Part shown: piece after piece, positions 34,973 through 43,592 of the stretch
How the letters are laid out: each line of letters starts with the position of its first letter
Position numbering within the stretch: position 1 is the first letter of the stretch
NCBI GenBank assembly: GCA_027488375.1
Contig: JAIYBW010000001.1
Location: 186,001 to 250,000, forward strand
Direction of reading: 5' to 3'
Length of the DNA: 64,000 nt
DNA from: Pseudomonadota bacterium
Lineage (GTDB): Bacteria; Bdellovibrionota; Bacteriovoracia; Bacteriovoracales; Bacteriovoracaceae
The notes under the pieces: model-generated
Database searches by the model: none
Told to the model about the DNA's origin: nothing
The model's input: only the letters and a program-made list of their open reading frames with translations
Made by a program: the position numbers and the translations under genes

Positions 34973-36319
34973 TTATTCTTTTTCTTCTCTTGAATTCTTG
35001 CTCTTCTTCTTCCACGTAAAAGGTCTAATGAGGTTGCTAGCTGATGGGATCATATCTAAAAATCTATTGAGTCCGGCCAGTTTAGGAAGTCTTCCTTTAA
35101 AATTCACATGCGGAGCAAAGCCAATCACCAAGGCCCTTAGTAATGTAGATCCAGCAAAAAGAATTATATATCGGTTTGCATCTGGGGGCAGGATTGCCAT
35201 AAAACAGGCCCCCAATGAAGAACCAATCACCATTCCAGTAGTATTTAAAAAGGTAATGTAGGTAATAATGCTCGTGCGTTCCCGATCGTCAATTTTTTGA
35301 TAGTAAAGGAGGGTGGTAGAAAGCTCAAAACCTGCCCAGTAGCATCCTGAGAGAAATTCGATAGCGAGTATTGCTCCGTAATTTTCAGTTAATGCCCATA
35401 AAAGTGGGCTTGTAGTGATACCCAACGTAGAAAAAATCAAAAGTTTATTAATATGTCTGGATTTGGCTCGGTTTTGAATCAGTTTATAAGCAAAAACTCT
35501 TCCAAAGTAGGCCACAGAAGTGATGATCATATATTCAAGGTAGTTAAATTTTAGCTTACCCAGCATGTAAGGGTTAAAATAGGGCGCAGAAAAATGAACC
35601 GTAATGTAGAAAAAAAAGAGAAAAATGATGAGTTTACCCTGATCAGTTGAGCGAATTGATCTTAAAAAGTCCCTAAGCCGAACTCTGTGTTCAGAACCTG
35701 GGGCGAGGTCGTAGTCATTGTGAAAGCGTTTTATTTCAAACCAAGACATGAGCTTTAAAAAAAATCCAAAGACAAAGATCCCTACAAAGACTTGAAGCTC
35801 AAGATTTTTACCCTTGGCCCAGTATAAAAGAAGTCCACTGGTGATAAGCCCAAGAAAAACTGCAAATTGGGCAAACTGACTTCGGATTGAAAAAAACTTT
35901 AATCTGAATTTTTCAGGAACGGTATGGCCGATAAGTCGATTCCAAGGTGGGTTGAGGGAGAGTAGGCTTCCCCAATAGACTCCCAAGATAGAGATGGTGA
36001 GAAAAGCAGAATTAATTTTGAGTTGCCCTATCATGATGAGAGGGATCATGGAGAGTGCTTGGATCGCTAAAAAAAGCAAAATTCTATTTTTGAGAGAATA
36101 TTGACGAAAAAATGAGCGGATTGATAAAAGCTGAAAAAGGACTCCGATAAATTGAGGTATAACAGTGCCAAGTCCAGAAATGATATCAGAAATTCCAAGT
36201 GCTAGCATGAAGGCACAAAAATAACTTTCTGCCATACCAATATTAAGATTAGTAAAAGTGGCATCTCGAAAAGAGGATCGAATATGTTTTTTTGTGGAGA
36301 CAAGAGCTGTTTTGCTCAT
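34973..36319 (-). CDS. MFS-like transporter, substrate unknown
   Basis: 448 residues with about eleven or twelve hydrophobic segments from residue 25 to 430, and a charged loop in the middle (EIKRFHNDYDLAPGSEHRVRL) separating two halves, as in the major facilitator superfamily. The first cytoplasmic loop holds no strong A-motif. The tail is Lys/Arg-rich (about 435-448), ending KKSKNSREEKE. No substrate can be assigned. Its ribosome-binding site is weak. Confidence 0.72.
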   Translation of the reverse strand: MSKTALVSTKKHIRSSFRDATFTNLNIGMAESYFCAFMLALGISDIISGLGTVIPQFIGVLFQLLSIRSFFRQYSLKNRILLFLAIQALSMIPLIMIGQLKINSAFLTISILGVYWGSLLSLNPPWNRLIGHTVPEKFRLKFFSIRSQFAQFAVFLGLITSGLLLYWAKGKNLELQVFVGIFVFGFFLKLMSWFEIKRFHNDYDLAPGSEHRVRLRDFLRSIRSTDQGKLIIFLFFFYITVHFSAPYFNPYMLGKLKFNYLEYMIITSVAYFGRVFAYKLIQNRAKSRHINKLLIFSTLGITTSPLLWALTENYGAILAIEFLSGCYWAGFELSTTLLYYQKIDDRERTSIITYITFLNTTGMVIGSSLGACFMAILPPDANRYIILFAGSTLLRALVIGFAPHVNFKGRLPKLAGLNRFLDMIPSASNLIRPFTWKKKSKNSREEKE

Positions 36320-36406
36320 CTGAAAGGCCTGTGATAATCTTTAAATGAAGTCACTTACAGGATAAACTTCCTTGTTAAAAAACAAAATAGGAAAATCGGT
36401 ACATCT

Positions 36407-36997
36407 ATGAAGTATCTCAATCAAATATTTTTTAAAGGCCTCATCGTTGTTCTTCCTATTACTTTAACATTTTATCTCCTTTATTGGGCCAGTATTAATA
36501 TTGAGTCTCTTTTTGCATCAATGATTCGACTTCTCCTTGGGCAGGATCTCTATATTCCAGGATTAGGGATTGTTGTGACGATTATTTTTGTTTTTTGTGT
36601 CGGACTTTTAGTAAATAACTATTTTACTGGTAGGATATTGTCTTGGTTGACTCAGTTTTTGGAAAAAATGCCTTTAATTAAGGCGATCTATAATCCATTA
36701 AAAGATTTGATGGCCCTCATCCCCGGGCGAAGCAATGAAAAGGAAAAACCTCAACGAGTCGTTTTAGTTCAATTAGAGCATCTCGGAGTAGAGGTCATGG
36801 GGCTAGTGACTCGAGAATCATTGGATGAGATCAAAGACCCTTCTAAGGTAAGTGTTTATGTTCCTTTTAGTTATATGTTAGGAGGAATGACCCTGATTGT
36901 ATCTCGTGATAAAATGAAGATTGTTGATATTCCAGTGGATCAGGCCTTGAAACTTTCTGTCACGGCCTGGATTAAGGCCCAAGAAGATGCCCGTTAG
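36407..36997 (+). CDS. DUF502-family membrane protein
   Basis: 196 residues with two membrane segments (about 9-30 and 50-70) then a soluble domain containing PLIKAIYNPLKDLMALIP and VSVYVPFSYMLGGMTLIVSRD; these are the conserved blocks of DUF502. Family function is not known. Overlaps the next gene by 11 bases. Confidence 0.85.
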   Translation: MKYLNQIFFKGLIVVLPITLTFYLLYWASINIESLFASMIRLLLGQDLYIPGLGIVVTIIFVFCVGLLVNNYFTGRILSWLTQFLEKMPLIKAIYNPLKDLMALIPGRSNEKEKPQRVVLVQLEHLGVEVMGLVTRESLDEIKDPSKVSVYVPFSYMLGGMTLIVSRDKMKIVDIPVDQALKLSVTAWIKAQEDAR

Positions 36998-37634
36998 TTC
37001 TTGTCCTCTTTGTGGTGAAAATCAAATAAACGAATATAGTAAAGATATTATCCGTCTTTATCATCGATGTTTGAGTTGTCATCTTATTTTTGTTTCGAGA
37101 GATGAACTCATCACTCTGGATGAAGAAAAAAAACGCTATGATGCTCATGAAAATAATTTAGAGGATCAAGGGTATCGCTTTTATCTTGAAAATATATTTT
37201 CCATTATTCAATCCCATCTTTCTCCCGGTGATCGAGGGTTAGATTTTGGGTGTGGTCATTCAAAAATGATAGAGGACATAGCTGCTCAACACAATATTCT
37301 TATTGATTCCTTTGATCTTTTTTATCATCCGAACGAAAAAATCTGGAATGAAAAATATGATTTCATCATTCTTTCAGAAGTCATTGAGCATCTCCGTTCC
37401 CCGGTAGAAGAGTTGCAGCGGATTCAACCGTTACTGAATGAAAATGGGAAAATATTTATTAAAACCAAATTGTTACCAAAGACGAAATTAGAATTTGATC
37501 AGTGGTTTTACAAAAGAGACAAAACTCATATTCAATTTTTTTCTCGAGAAGCATTTGATAAATTAAGTGAGAAGTTTCAATTTGAGTCATCAGTTGAGAT
37601 AGGTGAGGATCTTTTTCTTTTTAAGGCAAAATAG
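36987..37634 (+). CDS. SAM-dependent methyltransferase with N-terminal zinc-ribbon
   Basis: 215 residues. The N-terminus has CPLC and CLSC pairs (about residues 6-34) that would bind zinc. A class I SAM fold follows, with LDFGCGHSKMIED as motif I and YDFIILSEVIEHL as the family's post-II block. The substrate is unknown. Starts inside the DUF502 gene (11-base overlap) and its end overlaps the convergent dCMP deaminase by 14 bases. Confidence 0.82.
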   Translation: MPVSSCPLCGENQINEYSKDIIRLYHRCLSCHLIFVSRDELITLDEEKKRYDAHENNLEDQGYRFYLENIFSIIQSHLSPGDRGLDFGCGHSKMIEDIAAQHNILIDSFDLFYHPNEKIWNEKYDFIILSEVIEHLRSPVEELQRIQPLLNENGKIFIKTKLLPKTKLEFDQWFYKRDKTHIQFFSREAFDKLSEKFQFESSVEIGEDLFLFKAK

Positions 37635-38148
37635 ATTTGAAATAACTGGCCATATCTCCAACTAATTCTGGAGTGAGCTTTAGTTCTCGATAAGTGATAT
37701 TGGACATCTCAAAAATTCTTTTCGCGATACTGTTCTCTACAGTTCCTGAATATTTATCAGAGAGATAAATGACCTCTTTAATTTTAACGGTGGCCAATAT
37801 CTTTGCGCATTCATGACATGGGAAAAGAGTAACGTAGCATCGGGATTTTTCTAGAGAAGCTTTTGCGTGAAGAACAGCATTGGCCTCGGAGTGAACAACA
37901 TAGGCGTATTTTTGCTGATCTAGGGGGACACTTTTAATATTTCCCCATGGAATTTTGGTTTCATCAATTCCAGCGATTTGACCATTATAACCCATGGATA
38001 GCTGATGATTATTATCATCTACAAAGACGCATCCAACTTTTGTATTAGGATCTTTGCTCTTAAAGGATGCCATCATGGCCTGAAGCATGAAATATTCATC
38101 CCAATTTAAATAAGAACTTACAGGTACGAGGTTAATATTTTCGGCCAT
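37621..38148 (-). CDS. deoxycytidylate (dCMP) deaminase
   Basis: Converts dCMP to dUMP for dTTP synthesis. 175 residues; the zinc site is VHSEANAVLHA (His and catalytic Glu) and PCHECAK (two Cys). WDEYFM near the start and the NTKVGCVFVDDNN strand are typical of the ComEB/dCMP deaminase family. Cytidine/tRNA deaminases are less likely given these blocks. Confidence 0.87.
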   Translation of the reverse strand: MAENINLVPVSSYLNWDEYFMLQAMMASFKSKDPNTKVGCVFVDDNNHQLSMGYNGQIAGIDETKIPWGNIKSVPLDQQKYAYVVHSEANAVLHAKASLEKSRCYVTLFPCHECAKILATVKIKEVIYLSDKYSGTVENSIAKRIFEMSNITYRELKLTPELVGDMASYFKSILP

Positions 38149-38218
38149 TTTTATCTCAACATTTCTAATATTTCGAAGTATCTTTTAAGGGTCAATAACT
38201 GTCAATCAAGGTGAACTT

Positions 38219-38539
38219 ATGAAATATGAAATTCCTCGTGAAATGTTTAAGCAAAGACTTGAAGATCGTCTAAACTTTGTTTTTGTTGACCTTCTTCCTG
38301 CTGAGAGAACTCCAGTGAAGTATGAGAATGTTGAGCATATTAACTACAGCTCTAATTTCAAGACTGAATTCTCATCGAAGTTTCCGAATAAAGCTCAAAA
38401 TGTCATGCTCTATAGCATGCAAAAAGGTGATGACGCTCCAGCTAAGGCAGCTCAGGATCTTGCGGATTTAGGTTATCATTTTGTTTACTATTACAATGGG
38501 ACTGCAGATGATGTGGTTTTAGATAAAGGTTTAAACTAA
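38219..38539 (+). CDS. rhodanese-like protein lacking the active-site Cys
   Basis: 106 residues with the rhodanese fold pattern: IPREMFKQRLEDRLNFVFVDLLP, an ENVEHINY turn, then VMLYSM followed by AKAAQDLADLGYHFVYYYNG. In active enzymes a Cys follows that Tyr and starts the sulfur-binding loop; here it is Ser66-Met67, and no Arg closes the loop. So it is probably a non-catalytic binding protein. AAGGTGAAC precedes the ATG. Followed by a strong terminator, so it is a single-gene unit. Confidence 0.75.
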   Translation: MKYEIPREMFKQRLEDRLNFVFVDLLPAERTPVKYENVEHINYSSNFKTEFSSKFPNKAQNVMLYSMQKGDDAPAKAAQDLADLGYHFVYYYNGTADDVVLDKGLN

Positions 38540-38541
38540 AA

Positions 38542-38570
38542 AAAAAGCCCTCTTTCGAGGGCTTTTTTTT
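38542..38570. terminator. bidirectional intrinsic terminator
   Basis: AAAAAGCCCTC-TTTC-GAGGGCTTTTT with A-run on one side and T-run on the other, between the convergent rhodanese-like gene and the small secreted-protein gene. Confidence 0.93.
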
Positions 38571-38579
38571 GCTTAAAAA

Positions 38580-38900
38580 TTACCAAAATCTGGCAAATCG
38601 ACAATTAATTTGAGTCCAACCAGTCACAAATGGATTCAGAGGGAGAGCGTTGACACTCGCGTATCTATAGCCCCCGACCGGAAGAAGTTGCTCAACAAAA
38701 AAAGCATTGTAAACTGCACCATAAGCCGTCTGACCAAAAACCTGACCGTTACAAATGATGGGCTCATAGTATGGATTGTAAACTTCTGCAGTCACTTGTC
38801 CTGGAAGGACAGTCACAAAAGCTCTTGCCGGAAAAAATTGGGCAAAAACTGAAGTTGAAGCTAATAAAAATAAAGCAAATAAACCGGCCTTAAGTTTCAT
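38580..38900 (-). CDS. small secreted protein of unknown function
   Basis: 106 residues with signal peptide ending VFA-QF (about residue 20). The mature part is aromatic-rich, with NPYYEPIICNGQVFG and two Cys (CNGQ, NCRF) that could form a disulfide. GGGAGG lies 4 bases before the ATG. No family recognised. Confidence 0.72.
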   Translation of the reverse strand: MKLKAGLFALFLLASTSVFAQFFPARAFVTVLPGQVTAEVYNPYYEPIICNGQVFGQTAYGAVYNAFFVEQLLPVGGYRYASVNALPLNPFVTGWTQINCRFARFW

Positions 38901-39035
38901 AAAACCTCCCTAATAAATTCTTAATGGGTGCTCTTATAGAGATCTCTGGGGCGCTCTGTCAATCACCGCTGCTGACATTCCCTATGAATAAAGGTAAAAG
39001 GCTTGAAAATTAATATGTTGGCCCTGAGGTGTGCA

Positions 39036-40487
39036 ATGCAAATGCCGAGTCATTTTCCTTCTGAACCCCAAAAAGTATGGGAATATTTTCATGCCATTAA
39101 CCAGATCCCTCGCCCTTCTAAAAAAGAGGATAAATTTAGAGAATTCATCCTTAGAGAAGCTCAAAGCTTAAATTTAAAAACTCATACGGATGAAGTGGGA
39201 AATGTGATTGTTTATGTCCCGGCAAGCTCTGGATATGAAAATCATGAAACTGTTATTATTCAAAACCACATGGATATGGTGACGGATGCAACTCCTGATC
39301 GAAAAATTGATTTTTCAAATGATCCCATTATTACATTTAAAGACGGTGATTGGATCAAAGCTGATCGTACGACTTTGGGTGCAGATAATGGAATAGGTTG
39401 CGCTGCTGCTCTTGCACTCATGCACGATAAAAATCTTGCTCATCCTCCTCTGGAGTTACTCTTTACGATTGATGAGGAAACTGGATTAAAAGGTGCTTGG
39501 GGAGTCGATGCCTCTTATTTAAAAGGTAAGAGGATGCTGAATCTCGACACAGAAGAATGGGGAAGTCTTTATATTGGTTGTGCAGGTGGAATTGATTATG
39601 AATTCAAAAAATCACCTCAACCTGTTCCGGCAAAGATAAAAACTAGAGGGGCGAAGCTTCTGGTTGGTGGTTTCTTAGGTGGACACTCGGGTGTGGATAT
39701 TCATGAGCAGCGTGGGAATGCCATAAAATTTTTAATGGATTGGCTGAATTCTATGCCTCATGAAAGTTTTGAAATTCATGAGTGGAGAGGAGGCAAGGCC
39801 CATAACATTATCCCTCGTGATGCTTTTGCTTTAGTGAATCTTAAAGATATAAAACTGGCCGAAGAGGCCCTGATGAAAGTGACTGAGCGCTGGAAATCTT
39901 ATATGCCTAAAGAGGATCGTCAATTCTTTGGTAAAATAGAGATCCAGGATGAATTTTTCAGTGATGTTATTTCTTCTGAGCAAAGTGTTCAGTTGATGTC
40001 TTTTCTCATGGCATTTCCTCACGGTGCCCATGCTTATGATCTGGCCAGCTCTAAAGAGCTTGTCTCATTAAGTAATAATCTGGCCATTTCACTGCTTGTA
40101 AGAGGACAATTCTACCTTCAAAGTTCACTTCGTTTTTTTGATAGGGGAGAATGTGTCGGACTTGAAAACCAAGTGACATCTCTCGCCCGTGGATTTGGCA
40201 TGGATTTCACTAAAAATGGAGAGTATCCAAGTTGGAAACCAGTCCGTGAGAATAAGCTTTTAGATCTTGTGGCCCAAAAATATGAAGATCTTTATAAAAA
40301 TAAAGCAAAAATTACGGCCATCCATGCTGGACTTGAGTGCGGAATTTTGAGAGATAAAATTGGACCAATTGATGCTGTGTCTTTTGGCCCGACAATTATG
40401 GGGGCCCACTCACCTCAGGAGAGGGTACTTGTTCCGACTGTGGAGCATTTTTGGAATTTATTAACGGCCGTACTTAAAGATCTTTAA
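39036..40487 (+). CDS. pepD: aminoacyl-histidine dipeptidase PepD (M20C)
   Basis: Cytosolic metallodipeptidase for Xaa-His and other dipeptides. Metal-site blocks: NHMDMV, TLGADNGIG and TIDEETGLKGAWG. The lid domain with GGHSGVDIHEQRGNA is typical. The ATG at 39036 (GAGG 7 bases upstream) gives 483 residues, close to E. coli PepD (485); an alternative TTG at 39003 adds 11 residues without support. Followed 9 bases later by a small membrane protein. Confidence 0.91.
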   Translation: MQMPSHFPSEPQKVWEYFHAINQIPRPSKKEDKFREFILREAQSLNLKTHTDEVGNVIVYVPASSGYENHETVIIQNHMDMVTDATPDRKIDFSNDPIITFKDGDWIKADRTTLGADNGIGCAAALALMHDKNLAHPPLELLFTIDEETGLKGAWGVDASYLKGKRMLNLDTEEWGSLYIGCAGGIDYEFKKSPQPVPAKIKTRGAKLLVGGFLGGHSGVDIHEQRGNAIKFLMDWLNSMPHESFEIHEWRGGKAHNIIPRDAFALVNLKDIKLAEEALMKVTERWKSYMPKEDRQFFGKIEIQDEFFSDVISSEQSVQLMSFLMAFPHGAHAYDLASSKELVSLSNNLAISLLVRGQFYLQSSLRFFDRGECVGLENQVTSLARGFGMDFTKNGEYPSWKPVRENKLLDLVAQKYEDLYKNKAKITAIHAGLECGILRDKIGPIDAVSFGPTIMGAHSPQERVLVPTVEHFWNLLTAVLKDL

Positions 40488-40496
40488 GGAGTTTTT

Positions 40497-40847
40497 ATGA
40501 TTAGTTATGAAGTTTATAAGGTGATTCATTTATTTTCGATTGTTCTTTTGCTTACAGGTTTGGCCATCAGTTTCTATGGCACTCAAGTTAAACACATTAA
40601 AATTTTAACTGGTTTCGCGACTTTGCTCACACTTGTGGGTGGAATGGGACTTATGGCCCGTTTAGGAATTGGTCACGGGACGAGTTGGCCCATCTGGATT
40701 AAAGTTAAATTTGGAGTTTGGTTTATCATCGGAATTGGTGGGGCCATCGTTGCCAAACGTTTCCCTCAATTCGGGAAAAAGGCCTATTTTATTTCATTGA
40801 TCCTCTTTTTTATTGCTGCGATTTCAGCAATTCAAAAGTTTGAATAA
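40497..40847 (+). CDS. small integral membrane protein
   Basis: 116 residues with four predicted membrane segments (about 7-25, 32-51, 67-84 and 94-111). [25 protein letters not shown] resembles the SirB/CopD-like small membrane families, but the match is loose. AAGGAG lies 6 bases before the ATG. Follows pepD by 9 bases. Confidence 0.66.
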   Translation: MISYEVYKVIHLFSIVLLLTGLAISFYGTQVKHIKILTGFATLLTLVGGMGLMARLGIGHGTSWPIWIKVKFGVWFIIGIGGAIVAKRFPQFGKKAYFISLILFFIAAISAIQKFE

Positions 40848-40889
40848 TTTTTCTTTTCATTTCTATCGCAAAGGCCCACAATTTAATTA

Positions 40890-41111
40890 ATGATTGATTG
40901 GTTCTTGCAAATATTTATTTACATTATAATTGCCGACGCTCTCTTGAGTTGGGTTCCAGAGATGCGTCGTCAGCCTTGGGCGGAAAAGCTTCATCAGATT
41001 GCGAATGCTCCCCAGAAGCCGATTCGAGACCTGATGCCAAAAGATCTCCCCATTGATCCGACTCCTATGATTGTTATCATTTTGATCCAGATGCTCATGT
41101 ATCTATTTTGA
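40890..41111 (+). CDS. YggT-family membrane protein
   Basis: 73 residues, about half the usual two-domain YggT: one N-terminal membrane segment (about 4-20) with ADALLSWVPEM, the conserved NAPQKPIRDLMP loop and a second membrane segment at the end. Family members are linked to cell division or osmotic adaptation, without a settled role. No strong ribosome-binding site seen. Confidence 0.78.
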   Translation: MIDWFLQIFIYIIIADALLSWVPEMRRQPWAEKLHQIANAPQKPIRDLMPKDLPIDPTPMIVIILIQMLMYLF

Positions 41112-41121
41112 GGAATGATTC

Positions 41122-41943
41122 ATGGATGATATTGAATTCATGGTCGCAGAGACCTTTAGACATTTCAGGGAGAATTATCAATCCGACGGCATTGAGAAGC
41201 CTTCGCCATTAGATATTCCCCAGGAAAATCCTAAAGAGGAGGCTCATGTGCCTGCTGGCCCAGGGCTGCTTTATCACCTTCAAAAGTCTACTTCACTTTT
41301 TGTTGTGAGAACGTTTGTTTCTCATGATCTCCAAACCGATTATCAAAATATAATTGATTATCCAGAGAATTATCCTTCTTTAAGATTACTTGAAGCTGGT
41401 GCTAATCAATTAACTGAAAAGCTTCAATATTTCCCACTAGAGGATTTTGTTCAGGCCGAAATTATTCATGATCTGATCTCAAATCGAAGATTTCCTATTC
41501 ATGAAGAAATGATGTGCAATTTGTCCGACCCTGGGTTTAGTTGGTGGTTGAGTAAGAAGGCGTCTGGCTTTCAACTTTCTTTTACCTTGTCAGTTAATGG
41601 CGACGGAGAAACAGTGAAGCTAGGGCCGATTGGGGATCAACAACTTGCCACAAGAAATTTCCAGCTTCTAGGCAATCTTCTTAATGAGGCAGGACTCAAT
41701 CTGAATGTAGAGAATGAATCAAATCGAGTTCAATTTAATAATGGTGAAGAATTTTTATTAGAAGAAATTAAAAATCTTTTTGAATTTGGTGTTGTGAGTG
41801 AAGGATTAGAAGATCTCTTTAAGTTACTAGCGAGAAGGATAAAAGATCATTCTCAGTTAGAAACCTTATGGTTTTATCTCCAAGAAGTCGCTGCGATGAG
41901 AAGGTTTTGGATTCAAATCGAATATAATCTTGTAGAGGCTTAA
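41122..41943 (+). CDS. protein of unknown function
   Basis: 273 residues, no signal peptide. The N-terminal 50 residues are acidic and Pro-rich (SPLDIPQENPKEEAHVPAGPG); the middle and end look alpha/beta with LEDLFKLLARRIKDH and LWFYLQEVAAMRRF. No domain recognised. GAGG is 9 bases before the ATG. Its stop overlaps the convergent short gene by 4 bases. Probably cytoplasmic. Confidence 0.62.
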   Translation: MDDIEFMVAETFRHFRENYQSDGIEKPSPLDIPQENPKEEAHVPAGPGLLYHLQKSTSLFVVRTFVSHDLQTDYQNIIDYPENYPSLRLLEAGANQLTEKLQYFPLEDFVQAEIIHDLISNRRFPIHEEMMCNLSDPGFSWWLSKKASGFQLSFTLSVNGDGETVKLGPIGDQQLATRNFQLLGNLLNEAGLNLNVENESNRVQFNNGEEFLLEEIKNLFEFGVVSEGLEDLFKLLARRIKDHSQLETLWFYLQEVAAMRRFWIQIEYNLVEA

Positions 41944-42185
41944 TGCTTCGTCTGCTTAAGACTTTCTTCATGCTTGGCAGCAAGGTAGCCTGTGACCATA
42001 AGCTGAGCAAGCATTCCAAGTTCTTCGTCATCTGAAATTCCGTAAAAATTTTCAATATGGTGAACGAAAATTTCCACATCTTCATCCTTCAAATGTTTTT
42101 CAACCATGCCCATCATGTCTTCTGATTCCATCTTTTCAAGAGATTCAAAGAAAGATGTAAGGATTTGATGTTTTTCATTGCTCAT
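41940..42185 (-). CDS. small acidic protein of unknown function
   Basis: 81 residues from the ATG at 42185 (MSNEKHQIL), with AGGA 8 bases upstream; a second ATG two codons earlier is also possible. Helical, acidic, with many Met and Glu (KMESEDMMGMVEKHLKDEDVE). It ends in KQTKH. No family recognised. Shares 4 bases with the convergent gene. Confidence 0.6.
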   Translation of the reverse strand: MSNEKHQILTSFFESLEKMESEDMMGMVEKHLKDEDVEIFVHHIENFYGISDDEELGMLAQLMVTGYLAAKHEESLKQTKH

Positions 42186-42252
42186 TTTCATTTTCCTAGT
42201 GTCAGTTTTGCACCACGCAAAATAGTGGTTGTCATTTAAAATTGCTCATGAG

Positions 42253-42298
42253 AACAATCGATTATTGTTTTGTATTCCAAGCAACAATTGCTTAGAAT
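42253..42298 (+). promoter_or_regulatory. promoter with overlapping AACAAT/ATTGTT palindrome
   Basis: TTGTAT at 42270 and TAGAAT at 42293 with a 17-base spacer form a good sigma70-type promoter. Just upstream, AACAAT (42253) and ATTGTT (42264) form an inverted repeat around CGATT, and AACAAT recurs at 42283 in the spacer. This looks like an operator overlapping the promoter. It also shows that the preferred coding start is downstream, at 42345. Confidence 0.6.
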
Positions 42299-42344
42299 GA
42301 TGGGCTTATTCAATTCAAAAGATTGTAAGGAAGGCGATAGCGGT

Positions 42345-43322
42345 ATGAAAAGCACTTTTCTCTTATTCGTAATCATTGGAAGTTTTATTTCTCTCCAGCT
42401 TCATGCGCAAACAAAACCTGCTCAGCAGAAAAAAATAGCCGTGAAAAAGGTGGTTATTCGAGTTGTTGAAGAGAAAAAAGTGAGTACCACGGCTCCTGAG
42501 GTTACAAAATCAGCTTTTGATAAATTCTATGAGCGTCTTTCTATCGGGCAGTTTTCAGTTCTCAGTTCTCCTAATTTAGAAGATTGGGATTCCCGTTACG
42601 CAGCTCTTTCACCAGAGTTCTCTGGTGGTACCAATCGGGATTCTTATCCCTTGAATCTCTGGAATCAGACAAATTTTGCCTATAACTTTGGCGCGAAAAT
42701 GAAGTTTAACTTTATTCCACGCTATACTATTTTTCTTGCCGAATCTCCTGACCAACCGGCCAAAGAGAGAGGCATGATTCAAATCGAAGACTTTCTCATC
42801 GGTTTTTCGGGGGGGCTTTATTCGTCTCCTGATAAGAAATTTAATTTTTGGACACGTCCTGCCCTCAGGCTTCCAACCAGTCATGCGTCTCGTACATCCT
42901 ATAATGCGACCTTTGGTAACCTCACTTACCAACCTGAGTGGCTCATGACTTTTACCTATGATCTTACGACCAATTTACAAATAAGCTTATGGCATATTCA
43001 CCGTTTCTGGATTTACGAGGACCGATTTAATAATTCTCGTCACAGGATACTAACGATCCCTGGTTTTACTTATAAGCTTTCTGATAAGACCAATGTTCAG
43101 ACTTACTTTGAGCACTTTCTGGAGAATAATAAAAATTTCAAGTCCATTAATGGAAAAGATCCTCACTATGTGGATATGTGGCAAAATCTCATGGTGGGAG
43201 TTGGTCATGATGTGACACCTAAGCTGAATGTCATGCCTTTTATTTCTACTTATATTAATGATGTCCCTTACTCGACCCAATCGCTTTGGCTCGGAGCTTG
43301 GATCTCTTATCAAATTAAATAA
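42345..43322 (+). CDS. outer-membrane-type protein of unknown function
   Basis: 325 residues from ATG 42345, with AAGGAAGG about 10 bases upstream. Signal peptide ending LHA-QT (about residue 22), then a Lys/Val-rich stretch, then a region of alternating aromatic and polar residues (RYTIFLAESP, WLMTFTYDL, LQISLWHIHRFW, KTNVQTYFEHFL) and an end LWLGAWISYQIK, all like a beta barrel. It does not end in Phe. Not placed in a named family. Driven by the promoter directly upstream and followed by a terminator, so it is a single-gene unit. Confidence 0.7.
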   Translation: MKSTFLLFVIIGSFISLQLHAQTKPAQQKKIAVKKVVIRVVEEKKVSTTAPEVTKSAFDKFYERLSIGQFSVLSSPNLEDWDSRYAALSPEFSGGTNRDSYPLNLWNQTNFAYNFGAKMKFNFIPRYTIFLAESPDQPAKERGMIQIEDFLIGFSGGLYSSPDKKFNFWTRPALRLPTSHASRTSYNATFGNLTYQPEWLMTFTYDLTTNLQISLWHIHRFWIYEDRFNNSRHRILTIPGFTYKLSDKTNVQTYFEHFLENNKNFKSINGKDPHYVDMWQNLMVGVGHDVTPKLNVMPFISTYINDVPYSTQSLWLGAWISYQIK

Positions 43323-43346
43323 TCTGATCGTGTAATAAATACCTGA

Positions 43347-43374
43347 AAAGGGCACTCTAAGTGCCCTTTTTTAT
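43347..43374 (+). terminator. intrinsic terminator of the 42345 gene
   Basis: AAAAGGGCACT-CTA-AGTGCCCTTTT, an 11-bp stem followed by TT-ATTT. Confidence 0.9.
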
Positions 43375-43402
43375 TTGTCTTTGAAGTGAGACTAACGCGC
43401 TA

Positions 43403-43432
43403 TTTACAAAGACTGAAGGGGCATGCTAATAA
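43403..43432 (+). promoter_or_regulatory. candidate deaD promoter with long leader
   Basis: TTTACA with an 18-base spacer to TAATAA, with TG just before the -10 (extended -10). A start near 43440 would leave a leader of about 150 bases before the helicase ATG. Long leaders are common for cold-shock helicases. The match is moderate. Confidence 0.4.
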
Positions 43433-43592
43433 GCCTCTAGTCGTAAATTTTGTTTACCTTGTTCCCCACCCGGATCTTTTCCTGACGTCTTAAGGTCTAA
43501 GTGGTTCCCAAGGTTGTTTAGAGACATCTTGGACCGTCTCTTACTTTTTTCAAAATCTGCCAATATTTATTTTTTTCTCTAAAGGAGAAACT

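Noticed and set aside
42270..42344. TTG start 25 codons upstream of the barrel gene ATG
   Set aside because: It lies in the -35 element of the likely promoter and precedes the real signal peptide.
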